Assembly (NCBI RefSeq): GCF_019649055.1
Contig: NW_026570278.1
Span: forward strand, 372,001-436,000
Reading direction: 5' to 3'
DNA length: 64,000 bases
Source: Paramacrobiotus metropolitanus
Lineage: Eukaryota; Tardigrada; Eutardigrada; Parachela; Macrobiotidae
Shown one piece after another: positions 23,088 to 34,298 of this stretch; positions within the stretch are counted from its first letter, which is position 1; each line of letters begins with the position of its first letter. The notes beneath the pieces were generated by a model, which was not told the origin of the DNA, made no database searches, and worked only from the letters and a program-made list of their open reading frames with translations. The position numbers and the translations under genes were made by a program.

Positions 23088-25704
23088 ATGAAGTCAACCG
23101 CTGCTATCATCACGCTGTGTACCACCGTCACGCTGCTACTCCACTGCAGTGCAGCGGAGTTTGATAACCCCACGGTCGAATCTGGGCTCAACACAATCAA
23201 CGCGGGAAACGGTATAGTCAAATCTGGGAGTGACACCGACAGGCCGACACGGAAAAAGCGGTAAGGCGTGTTTATGATTTAAAAAAATGGCGACTTACGG
23301 CTTTAAAGATACGTTGAAGCAAGTTTTATTGGAATCAGCTCTTCAGAAATTTGCCGGGTAGCCTAAATTTGGAATATTTCGATTTTACACAATTAACGGC
23401 GTTTATGTCGTGTTAGCCCAATTTAGCCCAACAACATGCTTTTTTGGCTACGGTTACAAAATGCTCGTTCAAAGTTTAAACCATACGACGTGTAATTGAG
23501 AGATCATGTGTTCTAGCAGTTGTTCTTACAATTGTACTTATGCGGAGATACGAGCGACTTAAAATGCGAGATAAAAAAGACGTAACGGATTTTGGGAATG
23601 CGCTTAGTGAAGACGGCAGAAACTGGTTTTAAAACGTGAAACGGCAAGAGAGCAGAAACAGACGAGTGCTTTCTGAACTTCACAGGTGTACAAGCTTGTC
23701 CCGTAATTTCCATCGCATCAGAACAGCGAAAATTACAAATTTACGTGTTGCGCGTAAATCCGTACTACGGCGCGCCATGCCACACTGTTTAAACACGTAA
23801 CATGCATTTGGCTGGCTGGTGGCTTGGTACACGCCATGTAATTCAATGAGAATAACAGTAACTGCCTGGCGTAAGGTGGCTAAGAAACAGTCGGTGTGGT
23901 AATGGACAATTTAACTACGGAGCGGATTTAGGCAATCAGATAAGCGTAGTGACGTGGCCATCGTTTCAAGCGCAAATTTCGCGCTAGCTGTACCTTTACG
24001 ATGGAAATTACGGGACAAGCTTGTATGTCTGCATACATGACAAATGCAGTTTACGAAACCGGCGCTATGTGCAGCCGATTCGGATATTTTTCACTGCGCA
24101 GTGAAAACAAAAGTGGTGGATTGTGCACACTGCACAGGCTTACAGAGAATGAGAATTGCTTCGTTTATTTGCACTCACATACACTCGATTCACTAATGCT
24201 TTTAAATCCGCATGCAGCGGTAGTACAGCCAGTACAAAAATTTAGGAAAAAAATATAAAAAACGTACCAAAACTAAAAAACCTAAGAACAAAATTGTGTT
24301 GTTGAAAAACCTAAGACAACTGAGAAGGCAGTAACACATTAAGCCCAAGAAAATCGACTCGTGAGTCGTGTGAGAAATATATAGAAGCTGAAATGAGCAG
24401 TACCCGAATTGAGCGCTAGCCGAGTTGACCATGAGCCGAAAAGGGCGTAACCCAACGTGATGGCATCTCAGACGCAAAGACTTTCTTGTACTGCTTAACA
24501 CATTGCACAAGCTTCAGATGTTGTTGTATAGCGTATGCAAAATTAAAGGAAATGTCGAAGAATCTGATCGCTTTTTTGCACTTCCCCCAAAGCATTTCAA
24601 AGTGTTAATTTTGTGACACCAGCTTTTGCTCAGTCCAGGGCGAGCATTAGCCGACATGATTGCGTGCACTAGCCTACATGACTGCGTAGGACCGAAATTT
24701 GACGGGCTCAAGTATTCTACTATTATGGCAACCGCCAAGTTTTATCGCTTGCCACTAAGCTGCCAGGCCAGCGGCAACTGCCAGTGGCAGGTGTCACTGG
24801 ACCCTTTTATCCCCTGCCCACACCGAATCGGTTGGGTGCAGGCCCGTAGGGAGACCCCTCGCCATTTTCAAAACTCTTTTACGCTGAGTTAATTGGTGTA
24901 TTCAGAAAACATTTTGGATGAAAATTGTGGGAGGAAAAGTTTTTGAAAAATTCCCCAAAATTGAAAAATTCCCCAAAAATTCCGAGGGAAAATACCCCAA
25001 AAATTTGTGTCGCATTGGGGACCGCCCGTTGATGCCGCCTTAGGGGGTAAACGAATTTCAAAAATCGGCCTCTTCGTCTTGTTCAGGATTTTACGGTGAG
25101 TTCAATGGTATATTCAGAACTAGATGAAAACTTTAGGAAGAGCAGAGTTTTGAAAATGGACGAAATATCTCCCTACAGGCCTGATTGGGCTGCAGGTTCT
25201 AACTCCTGCAGTCGCATGCATTAGGGCGGGCCGCTAATGCGATCTAAAGTTACTTACAGGGAGATGAAACAGGGTTAACTGTATTCACATACTTAATATA
25301 AATATCGACACAGCAGATGTCAGTAAGTTATATAGCATTTAATTAAAGCCCATGGCCTTATATTTTGGAGTGACGGGGCTCAAATTTGATAATTACGGTA
25401 TGACAGTAGGATTACTAGCGAGCCCATACCGAATGCCTTGACGTTTTTCTGCAGTTCGATTGGAGCCAAAATGTTACGAACAATTTCGAAATGTCTCGAC
25501 CCATTAATGACTTATGGCTGTCGCGACTGTGAGCAGTCATGCGCCAACCCCCACCCGCCCCCGAAATGCGCTTATCTTTGCGACAGCGCCTGCATCTGCA
25601 AACCGGGTCTATACCGTACTTTCATTAACTCGCCGACATGCGCGCCGCCCAATGGACCCCTGCTCAACAACTGCAAAGGCAATATGCCAGTGCGTAAAGG
25701 CTAA
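23088..25704 (+). CDS. Secreted TIL-domain peptide, gene 2
   Basis: Exons 23088-23260 and 25455-25704 join in phase across a GTAAGG...TTCTGCAG intron to give 140 residues. The prepro part is nearly identical to gene 1 (signal peptide, then NTINAGNGIVKSGSDTDRP and RKKR at the junction). The ten-cysteine TIL domain is kept, but the residues between C5 and C6 are AYL instead of AQG, and much of the rest of exon 2 differs. The intron contains the 333-bp MITE and extra repeats. AATAAA follows at 25910. The gene is intact. Strong conservation of the propeptide beside a diverged mature domain suggests selection for new targets, but that is inference. Confidence 0.8.
23691..24023. mobile_element. 333-bp Tc1/mariner-type MITE, copy 1
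   Basis: Perfect 25-bp terminal inverted repeats begin CAAGCTTGTCCCGTAATTTC. TA flanks each side (23689-23690 and 24024-24025). Copy A reads AGGTGA-TA-TGTCTGGATAC at the matching place, an empty site. There is no ORF. A second copy lies at 47600-47930. Confidence 0.9.
24240..25440. other. Extra DNA in the TIL gene 2 intron, not matched in copy A
   Basis: No gene is seen. An imperfect inverted repeat pairs CAGGCCCGTAGGGAGA...CATTTTCAAAACTCT (about 24840-24885) with its reverse complement at about 25140-25185. This suggests a small foldback or MITE-like insertion. The stretch 24930-25010 is rich in AAATTCCCC words. Confidence 0.4.
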
Positions 25705-26723
25705 ACATGGGCAAGGCCAGATGGCCGCGGCTACGAAATTTCTTGCGATTGGTCGATATAGATAGCATACGCTGATTATCAATATTATTAATTTCCTGAC
25801 GGTGTTGCGTACGCGCAGCCAGTCAGCGGTTGCTTTGAACAGAATTAGTGATTCTTCTGATGGTAGCATATTAGCATTTTTGTACATGCTGCGGACACAC
25901 ATTGGTGTAAATAAAAGAGAGGAACTATCTTGAAATGTCAAACTGTTAAACTGTTTTTTGTTAAATTTTGCGCTGTATTAAAATTCCACCACCTTTCGTG
26001 GGATGCTGATTTCGTCTTTGGTCCTGCAGCTAATTAACGCACTTGATAGGTTTTGTTAATTTAGCTTTCGAAATAAATGCACACGTCTGGATACACTTCG
26101 TTATTGTTTCACTCCCACCTTTAACACCCGGCACAAGCCGTTTGAGATTCACTTACAGGTGCACTGCGCACCACTATGTATAGCGAAAGGCATTACTGAC
26201 ACTGAAATTGTTATCCGGAGACACTGAGCCGTTGAATTATTGGATCTTCATGAGCGCAACAATCTCGGATTATTAGTGTCAAATCTGCGTTTAATTGTAA
26301 GTCATTCAACGTGATGCAGCTACTAACCCAGGAAAACCGGGCACTACATTAGAAGGGATGAGACAAGCCAGTTGAAATTGTAAGCTATTTTGCTGCAGGA
26401 ATCTGCCTCGGGGCACATTTTGTACTCCCGATTAAATTAAATAACCACTCAATAAGTCGATTAACGCTAATTCTTCGGCATAAAGCCAGTCAATCACTTC
26501 ACAGAACATTCATTGAGCAAATGGCGGAAATAAGCATTATGTCAGTCAGCGGATTGTTGGCAAGCGTAACAAAGATCAAGAAATGAAATAGTTGCTGTCT
26601 CCGCCACCATTCTCACGGCGGTTTTGGGTAGCACTCGATTTACACCTGGCGGAAGTAAAAAACAGTTTTAATTCCGAACAATAATTTCCGTTCGTACTCA
26701 TAAGCGGAGCAACGATTTACTAT

Positions 26724-27520
26724 TCTAAAAGGAGAGCAGCGGATTATTTTCGCTGCTTTCCAACTTCATCACGGAGCTAATGACACGTGACCAGAGCGGG
26801 CAGCAGTTTACCGCCCACTGCGGAGTCCGGCTCAGCGTGAAGTTCATCTTCGCCGATTTGCCGGGATTGCGACTGTTGTCACTGATACGCGGGTTGCATG
26901 AAATTTCTCACTTGGAGTACGACATGTAGGAATATGCAGTAAAACTGCACTGCAGCTGCGCTTTCGAACGTTTCCGTCGCTGGCAGTGGCGGTCCGCCAG
27001 CGGACTGATGCAGTATGCGTTCGAGCGACAAGTTTACGTATTGAGGATGCTGCGTGGAGCAATAATGAACTGATCAAAAGTGATACTTTTCTGCAGTCGA
27101 CGGAGCCGCGTTGCTATCCCTTAACGGAACATTTAACCTTGATAAAAGAAACGACTTTTTTCCGCTAATGAAGGCCTCTGTAAGCTAAAATTTTATTTCA
27201 TGTGTAATGTGAGTCTCATGGTAAGCCAACCTTCATTTTAAAATGTTTGCGGATAATTAACAGTTTTTCGAGCGCTGTCAGGTGAAGGCCAACACCGGCA
27301 GCGACGTTTCCACTTTTTTTAGCACGCTAATGTTCGAAAGAAGCGCCAAGTACGGGAGCTCAGTCAATGCAGAAATTCAAAGCGGACTTTCGTTATTGCG
27401 AAAAGCGATATACAGAGCCGTACACGCATTTGAATTCCTGCTGCACTACCGAAGAAGAGGTACACGAAGTTCACCGGCTTTGTGAAGAGTTGGCTCTGCA
27501 ACCCCCACGATCCATATATA
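26724..27520 (+). pseudogene. Dead copy of the two-module LRR gene (copy B)
   Basis: Longer than the copy A remnant. It includes the start of module 1 (matching CGCTGC...TTTACCGCCCACTGCGGAGT), the same internal deletion as copy A, then the LRRCT-like part of module 1 with LHC-C and a TAG stop in GACATGTAGGAATAT. The stop inside the shared frame, frame breaks and loss of the module 2 LRR make it non-functional. Module 2 begins at about 27245 (FRYCEKRYTEPYTHLNSC). The tail runs into a CCATATATCC minisatellite. Confidence 0.75.
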
Positions 27521-27620
27521 AATCCATGATCCATATATCCTCTACGATCCATATCCAAATCCACGATCCATATATCCTCCTTGATCCTCTACGGTCCATA
27601 TATCCTCCACGATCCATCCG
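27511..27620 (+). repeat. Short minisatellite, about 19-20 bp unit
   Basis: Repeats of CCATATATCCTCCACGATC and variants, five to six units, grown from sequence at the broken end of the LRR pseudogene. Confidence 0.75.
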
Positions 27621-28364
27621 CGATTGCTGTAAAAGGGACGGAACACGATATTCTTTTTGTGATTATACTTATTTATATATTCTCGTGTGCGGCTTGGTAT
27701 ACAGAGTGCGCACTCATGCAGTCTTCTGTTTGTATCCAGTGCTCAGTCCAAGAATATTTCAATTATGTGTACTCTACCGTACGTGCTTTCTGTTATATAA
27801 TGTTGCTCGAGCAGAATCTTGGTTGTTCTAATGAAATTGAGGTGCACAATGATTCGCTTGTTTCCGCTCCTTAATCCTGCAATGTGCGTGGCACATATCC
27901 TCGAAATCACCACACTCCAGGTTATCCGAGATTGCAAGCCAAGAGGAAGAGAGGAAGGAAGCCACAAGGAAGAGGAAGAAGCAAGAGGAAGTAAACTGTG
28001 TGCTAACTTCATAGTGAACTTTTGCGGTTTTGAAGTTTTACTAAGTAATACTGAGCTTGATAAGTAAACTGAAGTTCCAGGAGAATAGTAAACAGAAAAG
28101 GAGTAAAGGTTTTGGTAGGAAAACAATAACACCAAAGTAAGACCTAAGAACGTGACAGCAAATTGGGTTAAAAACTGGCAGTGCTGTAACACAACACTGC
28201 TTGTCTCACATGCCTACTACTCAAAATAGGAAGCATATCCATGCCCAAATAAAATGTCCGACTGACAACGACACACACTGATTCAATGGTTGCTTCGCAC
28301 TTCATGGTACACTCCACCGCTGCCTGTGGATGCTGATGACGAACCCGACTCGTGCTCGCTTACT

Positions 28365-29080
28365 TCACACGATTGCATTTGTAAGTACTGACAGGTCTAG
28401 ATCTGTTGATAGAAACTTGTGTTGCTGATATAGTGCAGGCCCACGATGCGATCGGTTAGACAGTGAGGTTCCTGGCTGGGGATGCATAACCAGTGATATT
28501 GCGAGGTTGCCGGCTTTCCACTGCGTCATTTGAGAATTACCGTCCAAGGTTGTGACCGTGACCGGGGTTTCCGCAAACGGCGTTTTCACAGTACGACTAG
28601 ACCAGACGGTGCTAACGGATGGCGCAGTGATGGTGTGTGACAGTTTTGCAGCCATATTTTGCGGAAGATTTGTGGTTACACATTTTGTCGTTTTGTCTGT
28701 CGATGCTGCCGCCCGCGCACTTCTTTTAACATGGTTTGAAATGCATCCAGGCTTCACCGCTGTCTAAAAATTTGATTATAAAACGTGCTATATTAGTTTG
28801 GAAATTATCGGGCGTGTTAAGCCACTTACGAACAGCAGGTATATATGGTCGATTTTAAATCGTTATCAGGATTTTTGGCACTAATTATTTCCGGATTTTC
28901 CAAATAACGTGTTGCATGAATACTTACTTAACTGATAACCACTTAATTATTTAATTATGAATTTGTGAATACTTACTTAATTTTTGGCTAACCTTTCATC
29001 ACCATTCCTGCCTAGATACATCGGGTGAACCGGCAAGCTTTGCAGCGGTTGCGCGTATCAGGACCAATCCGATATTGTAT
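28365..29080 (-). CDS. Possible spliced Thr/Ser-rich secreted protein, uncertain
   Basis: Not recognised. A minus-strand frame from an acceptor-like ATTTTTAG (about 28767) runs to 28365 and is Thr/Ser/Pro-rich (for example KLSHTITAPSVSTVW and TPVTVTT), recalling the mucin-like genes nearby. An upstream segment near 29080-29015 starts with ATG, is short and hydrophobic (MLYNIGLVLI), and could join in phase through a GTATCT donor. The 3' end overlaps the boundary of duplication copy B, so the gene could be chimeric or dead. The start exon is weak. Confidence 0.25.
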
Positions 29081-29523
29081 AGCATGAAAAACAGCGAAAG
29101 GATCGGAAAACCGGTACGTTGCGTCTGAAAAAGCTCTAAGTTCATAAACAACTGGGATCTATTTGTTTCAATCTACAGATACTAAAACATTATTGTTAAC
29201 TTACTCTACAAATGTAATAATTAAAAGGTTGTTGCAAAGTCTTTTTGCGCAAGATGAAACTATGTAGTAATTTTATCGCATTATTTACAAAATACAAATC
29301 TTTTTTAAAGTTAGTAATCCATTCTGGTAAAGGTAGAAATGTTTTATGCTAGAATAACAGATTTTGTGATATGAATGGAATGTAATTCGACTCACAGACG
29401 AGTTGTACACCTCCGTCGCGAAGCGGACGGACTTAAAACGAAGGAAACGTTTCATTCATGATGTTTAAGTAAACTGAGGGAATTCTAAAATAATATTAAT
29501 AACCATAAACGAAAGCACATCAT

Positions 29524-29721
29524 CTAGAAAACCAAAAACAGTTCATCAGTGGAGCGACTGTACTCAACTGTACCAAGAACACAGTCAGTATTGCCTCGCT
29601 GAATTTCTAAACTGCAACGCTGCAACAAAAACTGATGATCATGATGTCTGATGTTTTTCGCATGGCTAAAATAGCTTGCTTTATTAAGAGACTTGACCAA
29701 GACAGCACTCAGACACACCAT
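29524..29721 (-). pseudogene. LINE-like polyprotein C-terminal fragment, copy 1
   Basis: The minus-strand frame ends with FLLQRCSLEIQRGN followed by CVLGTV, closely matching the end of the frame at 61944-62255. The upstream part is unrelated, so it is a truncated remnant. The LLQR-S-x-x-IQRGNA-x-x-x-GT pattern resembles the extreme C-terminus of LINE-type retrotransposon polyproteins as I remember them. This was not checked by search. Confidence 0.4.
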
Positions 29722-29725
29722 GTGA

Positions 29726-30468
29726 TTACAAGCATATGAAGCGCGACCAGGAATCTTCCGTCACACGGACAATCGAGCCAATCTGCTTAGTTTTTACCGA
29801 ACTTCGGCTTGCTGGCCCCACGTGGCGATTGGAGGCGGCGGCGCCGTTTTGGCTGCGTGCGTGGTTTACAGATGATTGCTTGACCGGGGCCGGAGCGCTG
29901 GTGACCGCGGCATGGCGTGTGCGGCTAACAGATGGCATGTACGTGGGTGTTTGGTCCACGTCAGTGACCTCGGAAGGACATGTGCTGGTCACAGATGGCA
30001 TGACCGTGGATGGACGGTACACTTGAGTAGTCATAACGATAGGGAAGCCGGTAGAGCGACTGACCGGATTGGCAGGCTTTGGTGGGTTAGGGTTGGCTAC
30101 CGGGAACAGATACATGTACACTGGGGTGCTGAAGACATCGTTTCCGGGCGGTTCGGATTTGCTGATTGTTCTTTGGCAGGTTCCATTCTTCAGCTCACTT
30201 GAGGATTTCGGGGTTCGCGGTTTGTTGTGGAAACATTCACATTGTCCGTTACTACAGTCTGTGCCACAGTTCCCATCACACTGGTCGTCGGTCTGGCATA
30301 CTGTTCGAACGCACAGTTTGGTGGAAGGTGCTGTACCAAAACCAAAGATGTACGACTTGTATAATCAAATAGCCTCTATGTTAACTTACCGTCTTCTGCA
30401 CTGGCATAAACGACGCATGCTAGAGCAAAAACCGCAAGACAGCTGAGAAGACTGGTGCTAGTTCTCAT
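29726..30468 (-). CDS. Secreted Cys-rich, Thr/Ser/Pro-rich (mucin-like) protein, minus copy
   Basis: Exon 1 is 30468-30390 and exon 2 is 30330-29726, with a 59-bp GTAAGT...GTACAG intron; 227 residues. There is a signal peptide (about 1-23), then a compact cysteine cluster (C-x4-C-x5-C-x3-C-x3-C-x4-C-x-C around residues 32-55) reminiscent of EB-type modules. A proline-rich linker and Thr/Ser/Pro segments with MPSVSRTRHAAVTSAP follow, suited to O-glycosylation. Relative to the plus copy (34299-35095), a one-base change near 29815 shifts the last codons. The stop is missed and the tail ends WSRFICL. One internal repeat unit present in the plus copy is absent. The role is unknown; an extracellular or cuticle/mucus protein is plausible. 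Confidence 0.7.
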
Positions 30469-30990
30469 TTTAACAAATGTTGAATGACATGGGTGCAATG
30501 AAAACCTGGACTGCGGATAACCTGCTTTATATACCAAGTATCAAAAGTTTTATTAGCAGTGTTTTTTCATGGAAGTCTGAAGCCTTGAAAATGACAAGAA
30601 ATGGATGAAGAGGTCTCGGAGAATTACGTCGAATAAATCGCATGTCAGCGGCATTTAATCAGGCAGCTCATTTAAAAGATGAGTGGATATGCGACATGGC
30701 CCTCCCACGGTTCCATGGTCCCTTCCGATTGTCCAATTGGGACGTTTGCAATGCAGCTTCCTGGTAACGATTATGCGGCAAACGTCGGCACACTCCAAGT
30801 CTGCTACAGCTGTTCGTGCAAAATACGCTGAAAGGTGCTGCCATCGGCATAATTCCAGGAGAACCGTCCTCTTCAGTCAGGGTATCATGCATAATCAACA
30901 GGCACCCATGAAACTGCGTTGCACTAACGCACATGGAGCCGAAAAGTGCCAACTGTCAGCCCGTAATCCGCTTCGAATTCGTTCACGACC
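29731..30990 (-). repeat. Left arm of a large inverted duplication
   Basis: Reverse complement of 33785-35158. The duplicated block covers the mucin-like gene and about 520 bp upstream, ending near GCCCGTAATCC. The arms are highly similar and separated by about 2.8 kb. Confidence 0.9.
30526..30533 (-). promoter_or_regulatory. TATA box of the minus-strand mucin-like gene
   Basis: The minus strand reads GGTATATAAAGCAGG about 60 bp upstream of the ATG at 30468. The same block precedes the plus copy. Confidence 0.7.
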
Positions 30991-31395
30991 GGCATAACTA
31001 CAGGCCAAAATACTGTGAGACTTACGATTATATATTACGAGAAGTCCGACATATGTATTATGGGTCATCGTATAAACCTGCATGACCACTGTGCTGCTAG
31101 GCTGCCGTATCTTACTTCTAATAAAAACTTTCAAATTGGTTGCATATTGCATTTTGTTAAGTAATATGTACCGTTATGTACAGTTCAGTTATGATCAACA
31201 TGCGAAAAAATCTTCGAAGTTCGCGGTAGAGCAATTATCACCTTTCAACAATATGTATACTTTTATCAAAGTGTAAATGTAGAAGCAGCAAACATCGCAA
31301 TAATCAGAGGAGAGGAAACAATTTTCAGCGTTTTCTGTTGATAGAATTCGTTTTTACAAAGCGCTTTGTTGGCCAATAAAACATTGCATACCATA

Positions 31396-31462
31396 GATAA
31401 TTTATTAGAAGATAGAAGTGACCATTTAAGAAGATAATTTATTAGAAGATAGAAGTGACCAT
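31396..31462 (+). repeat. 30-bp direct repeat, two copies
   Basis: GATAATTTATTAGAAGATAG with its ten following bases occurs twice, 37 bp apart, with identical sequence. Confidence 0.9.
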
Positions 31463-32099
31463 AAATTAAGCAGATCGATTCAGTTACATATACCCAGGAC
31501 TCCTTTATTGAATTATGTGTATTTGTAAATGCTTCTATTAAATGTGCATTAATTTTGGTTAATCAGTATTAATAAACACAACGATTTATCATCGTAACTC
31601 GTATTTACTTGACAATCAATGAAATCCTGGGGTTTTTCTAACTGGTTTTTAGGTCGTCTTACCCTTGTAAAGCACATACTAAAGAAAGAAGAGATTGCGA
31701 ATTGCGTACAAAATAACCGTTAGAACTGAAATTGTGTGGAAATGCATTGATTTACTTAAATAGTGATATAAGACAACGAATATTGGGAAAAATTGTTAAG
31801 AACAAAATAATCATGTTGTAAGCCTTTAGATGACAATTTTTGGCTTGCATTCTTTTATTTATTACCCCATTCGAGGACGTGAACGTTCAATTATTTTTCC
31901 CCAATAGCGTTGGCGTCAATATCCGTTTACGTGCCATCAACCGTCAAGGGACGGCAGTACTACTGCAAAAACTGTAACACAGCCGTTAAGCATGACTATC
32001 CGCTAAATCGAGTCATTTATTTTTATATCTACTCGTTTACGTATATATTTCTAAACGTTACTCATTTAGTTTAACTTTTTTATCAACTGGAGCGTAGCG

Positions 32100-33065
32100 A
32101 AGGTCCGGTGTGTTCAACACTCAACGCATCGGTTCACTTCTGTCCGTTATGGAAGTTCGTAACGGAAGTAATACACGTAGCGACGAAATGTCTTCGCGGC
32201 GAAAAGTCGTGCGTCGAAGTTAATTGCGGCGAAATGTCACACTCCCAAATGTCCGGGTGCGGTTTAGCGTTGCTTAGATTATATAAGCGAGAGAAACGCG
32301 GTAGCCCGCAGTGTCATTATAGCGGCTAATGAGGTGACGTCACAGCAGTAGTTTCGTATTGAATTTGCACTGAGAATTCAAGAGCTTCAGTACCGTTGCA
32401 CAGGCCTGCTTCACGCCAGCCAGCAACGATGTCATAGGCATTCAGTGGCAACGCCATAGCGGCTAAGAGCGTGACGGATATTTTGACGCTGGGACACTTC
32501 GGTTAGGGACAAATAGCATTGAGACATTTTGACTTTGCGGCATTTCGATGCAAGACGTCTGGTCACAGTCACTTCGCCCCAAAAGCATTCGACACGCTTA
32601 ATTTTCGCAGGTTTTCCAGACATCTTTTGAGGTTTTTTAGATCTTTTAGGCTTCTTAGTTTGTTGTAAATTATTTTTAGGTTAGTCTTAGGTTATTCTTT
32701 GGCTATTCTTAGGCTTATTAGGTAAATCTAAGGTTATGCTCAGGGTATTTAGGTTTGCTGGGTTATTCTTAGGTTTCCAAGGGTTTTCTTATGGTTTCTT
32801 AGCCTTCGAATTTTCTTAGTAAGCTTTTTTTGAGTCCATGCATTTTTTTCTTAGGAATTCCTACCAGTTTCTATAAGCCTGATAAAAAATTATTGTGCGA
32901 AAATGGACTTTTCGTCGAAACAGCCCTGCGGCAAAATGTCTCGGCGGCTAAACGGCCTGACGACAAAATGTCTCACGTCGTTATGTCCTGCCGGTTAGAT
33001 GTCCCGCGACGAAGCGTCGCGAGGCGATATGACCTTGCTGCGAAATGTCTGCAACGACGCTAAAC
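32100..33065. repeat. Dispersed CGAAATGTC motif region
   Basis: The word GCGGCGAAATGTC and variants (CAAAATGTCTC, GACATTTTG, GGCATTTCG) recur at least eight times on both strands around a TCTTAGG-rich centre. Similar words (GGACATTTCGGCCGCC) occur at 41520-41550, next to AAGCCTAAGAAAACC. This suggests ends of one degraded repeat family with motif-rich termini and a TTAGG-like core. Confidence 0.5.
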
Positions 33066-34233
33066 AGATGTATTACATGCCATCAATAAATAAATACATT
33101 AAATGAGCAAAAAAACAAATAAATGAGCAAATACCAAGAATAAAGAGAAACACCTTCGATAAGCAAATATGTTCGGTGCACTTACATAACGGAATAGGTG
33201 ACTGTCAGTAATAACCTGCAATAATTTACCGGCACCAGTCCCGGCGTCCAAGCAAATATATCATATGGGCAGCTTTTTTGCGCGCTTTATCTCTAAAGAC
33301 AACGCTTGTAAGTGTATCCCAGATGACAAAACCCAGGTCTGCAACACATACTACAGGTAGCGATACTTTATTTACAGTATTTTACGTTCAAATCGCTTTA
33401 AAGCATGCGCCCTACAACATCGTAATTTGGTGTTCTACTTCCTTTCTTCGAAAGCGCAACCCAAACCTGTATTTGGATACCGGCGGTTGCTATTGCCTCA
33501 ATAAAATTGCAATAAATTTGATTTTAAGAGTGGCGTTTTAATAAATTTAGCACTCGTCAGTCGTTTTTATCCAGTATTCGAGAAATTCGGATTTCCAAGC
33601 TAAAAAAATCAACAGTCTGAACACCAACTTCTCAGATCTACGCAGCCTCATTCAAGTGACTTTTCTGAATTTTCTTGACAAACTAAGGAGTATTAACGCA
33701 TTAATCCTTAGTGTGTCTTCCGCTTTCCACTACAGATAGCAGACCGAACGAGTGACTGCAAAGGGCGGCTGGTATTTGTGCCTGCGGTGAACGAAGTGGA
33801 TTACGGGCTGACAGTTGGCACTTTTCGGCTCCATGTGCGTTAGTGCAACGCAGTTTCATGGGTGCCTGTTGAATATGCATGATACCCTGACTGAAGAGGA
33901 CGGTTCTCCTGGAATTATGCCGATGGCAGCACCTTTCAGCGTATTTTGCACGAACAGCTGTAGCAGACTTGGAGTGTGCCGACGTTTGCCGCATAATCGT
34001 TACCAGGAAGCTGCATTGCAAACGTCCCAATTGGACAATCGGAAGGGACCATGGAACCGTGGGAGGGCCATGTCGCATATCCACTCATCTTTTAAATGAG
34101 CTGCCTGATTAAATGCCGCTGACATGCGATTTATTCGACGTAATTCTCCGAGACCTCTTCATCCATTTCTTGTCATTTTCAAGGCTTCAGACTTCCATGA
34201 AAAAACACTGCTAATAAAACTTTTGATACTTGG

Positions 34234-34241
34234 TATATAAA
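34234..34241 (+). promoter_or_regulatory. TATA box of the plus-strand mucin-like gene
   Basis: TATATAAA in CTTGGTATATAAAGCAGG, 58 bp upstream of the ATG and identical to the inverted copy. Confidence 0.75.
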
Positions 34242-34298
34242 GCAGGTTATCCGCAGTCCAGGTTTTCATTGCACCCATGTCATTCAACATTTGTTAAA

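Larger units (their letters stand above)
17700..28430. repeat. Tandem segmental duplication, copy B
   Basis: Second copy of the 10285-17655 segment, enlarged by a 2.9-kb gag-bearing element (18828-21704), a 333-bp MITE (23691-24023) and extra DNA at about 24240-25430 inside the TIL gene intron. Order and orientation of the TIL gene and LRR pseudogene are the same as in copy A. The right end near 28430 abuts DNA not found in copy A. Confidence 0.85.
30991..33784. other. Spacer between the divergent gene pair
   Basis: No gene is supported. Contents: a tandem pair of 30-bp copies (31396-31425 and 31433-31462); repeated CGAAATGTC-type motifs at 32180-32600 and 32900-33065; and a degenerate TTCTTAGGTTA-rich stretch at 32630-32820. 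Both gene promoters face outward from this spacer. Confidence 0.6.

Noticed and set aside
32630-32820. Interstitial telomere repeat (TTAGG)n
   Set aside because: TTCTTAGGTTA words are degenerate with no run of exact TTAGG units.
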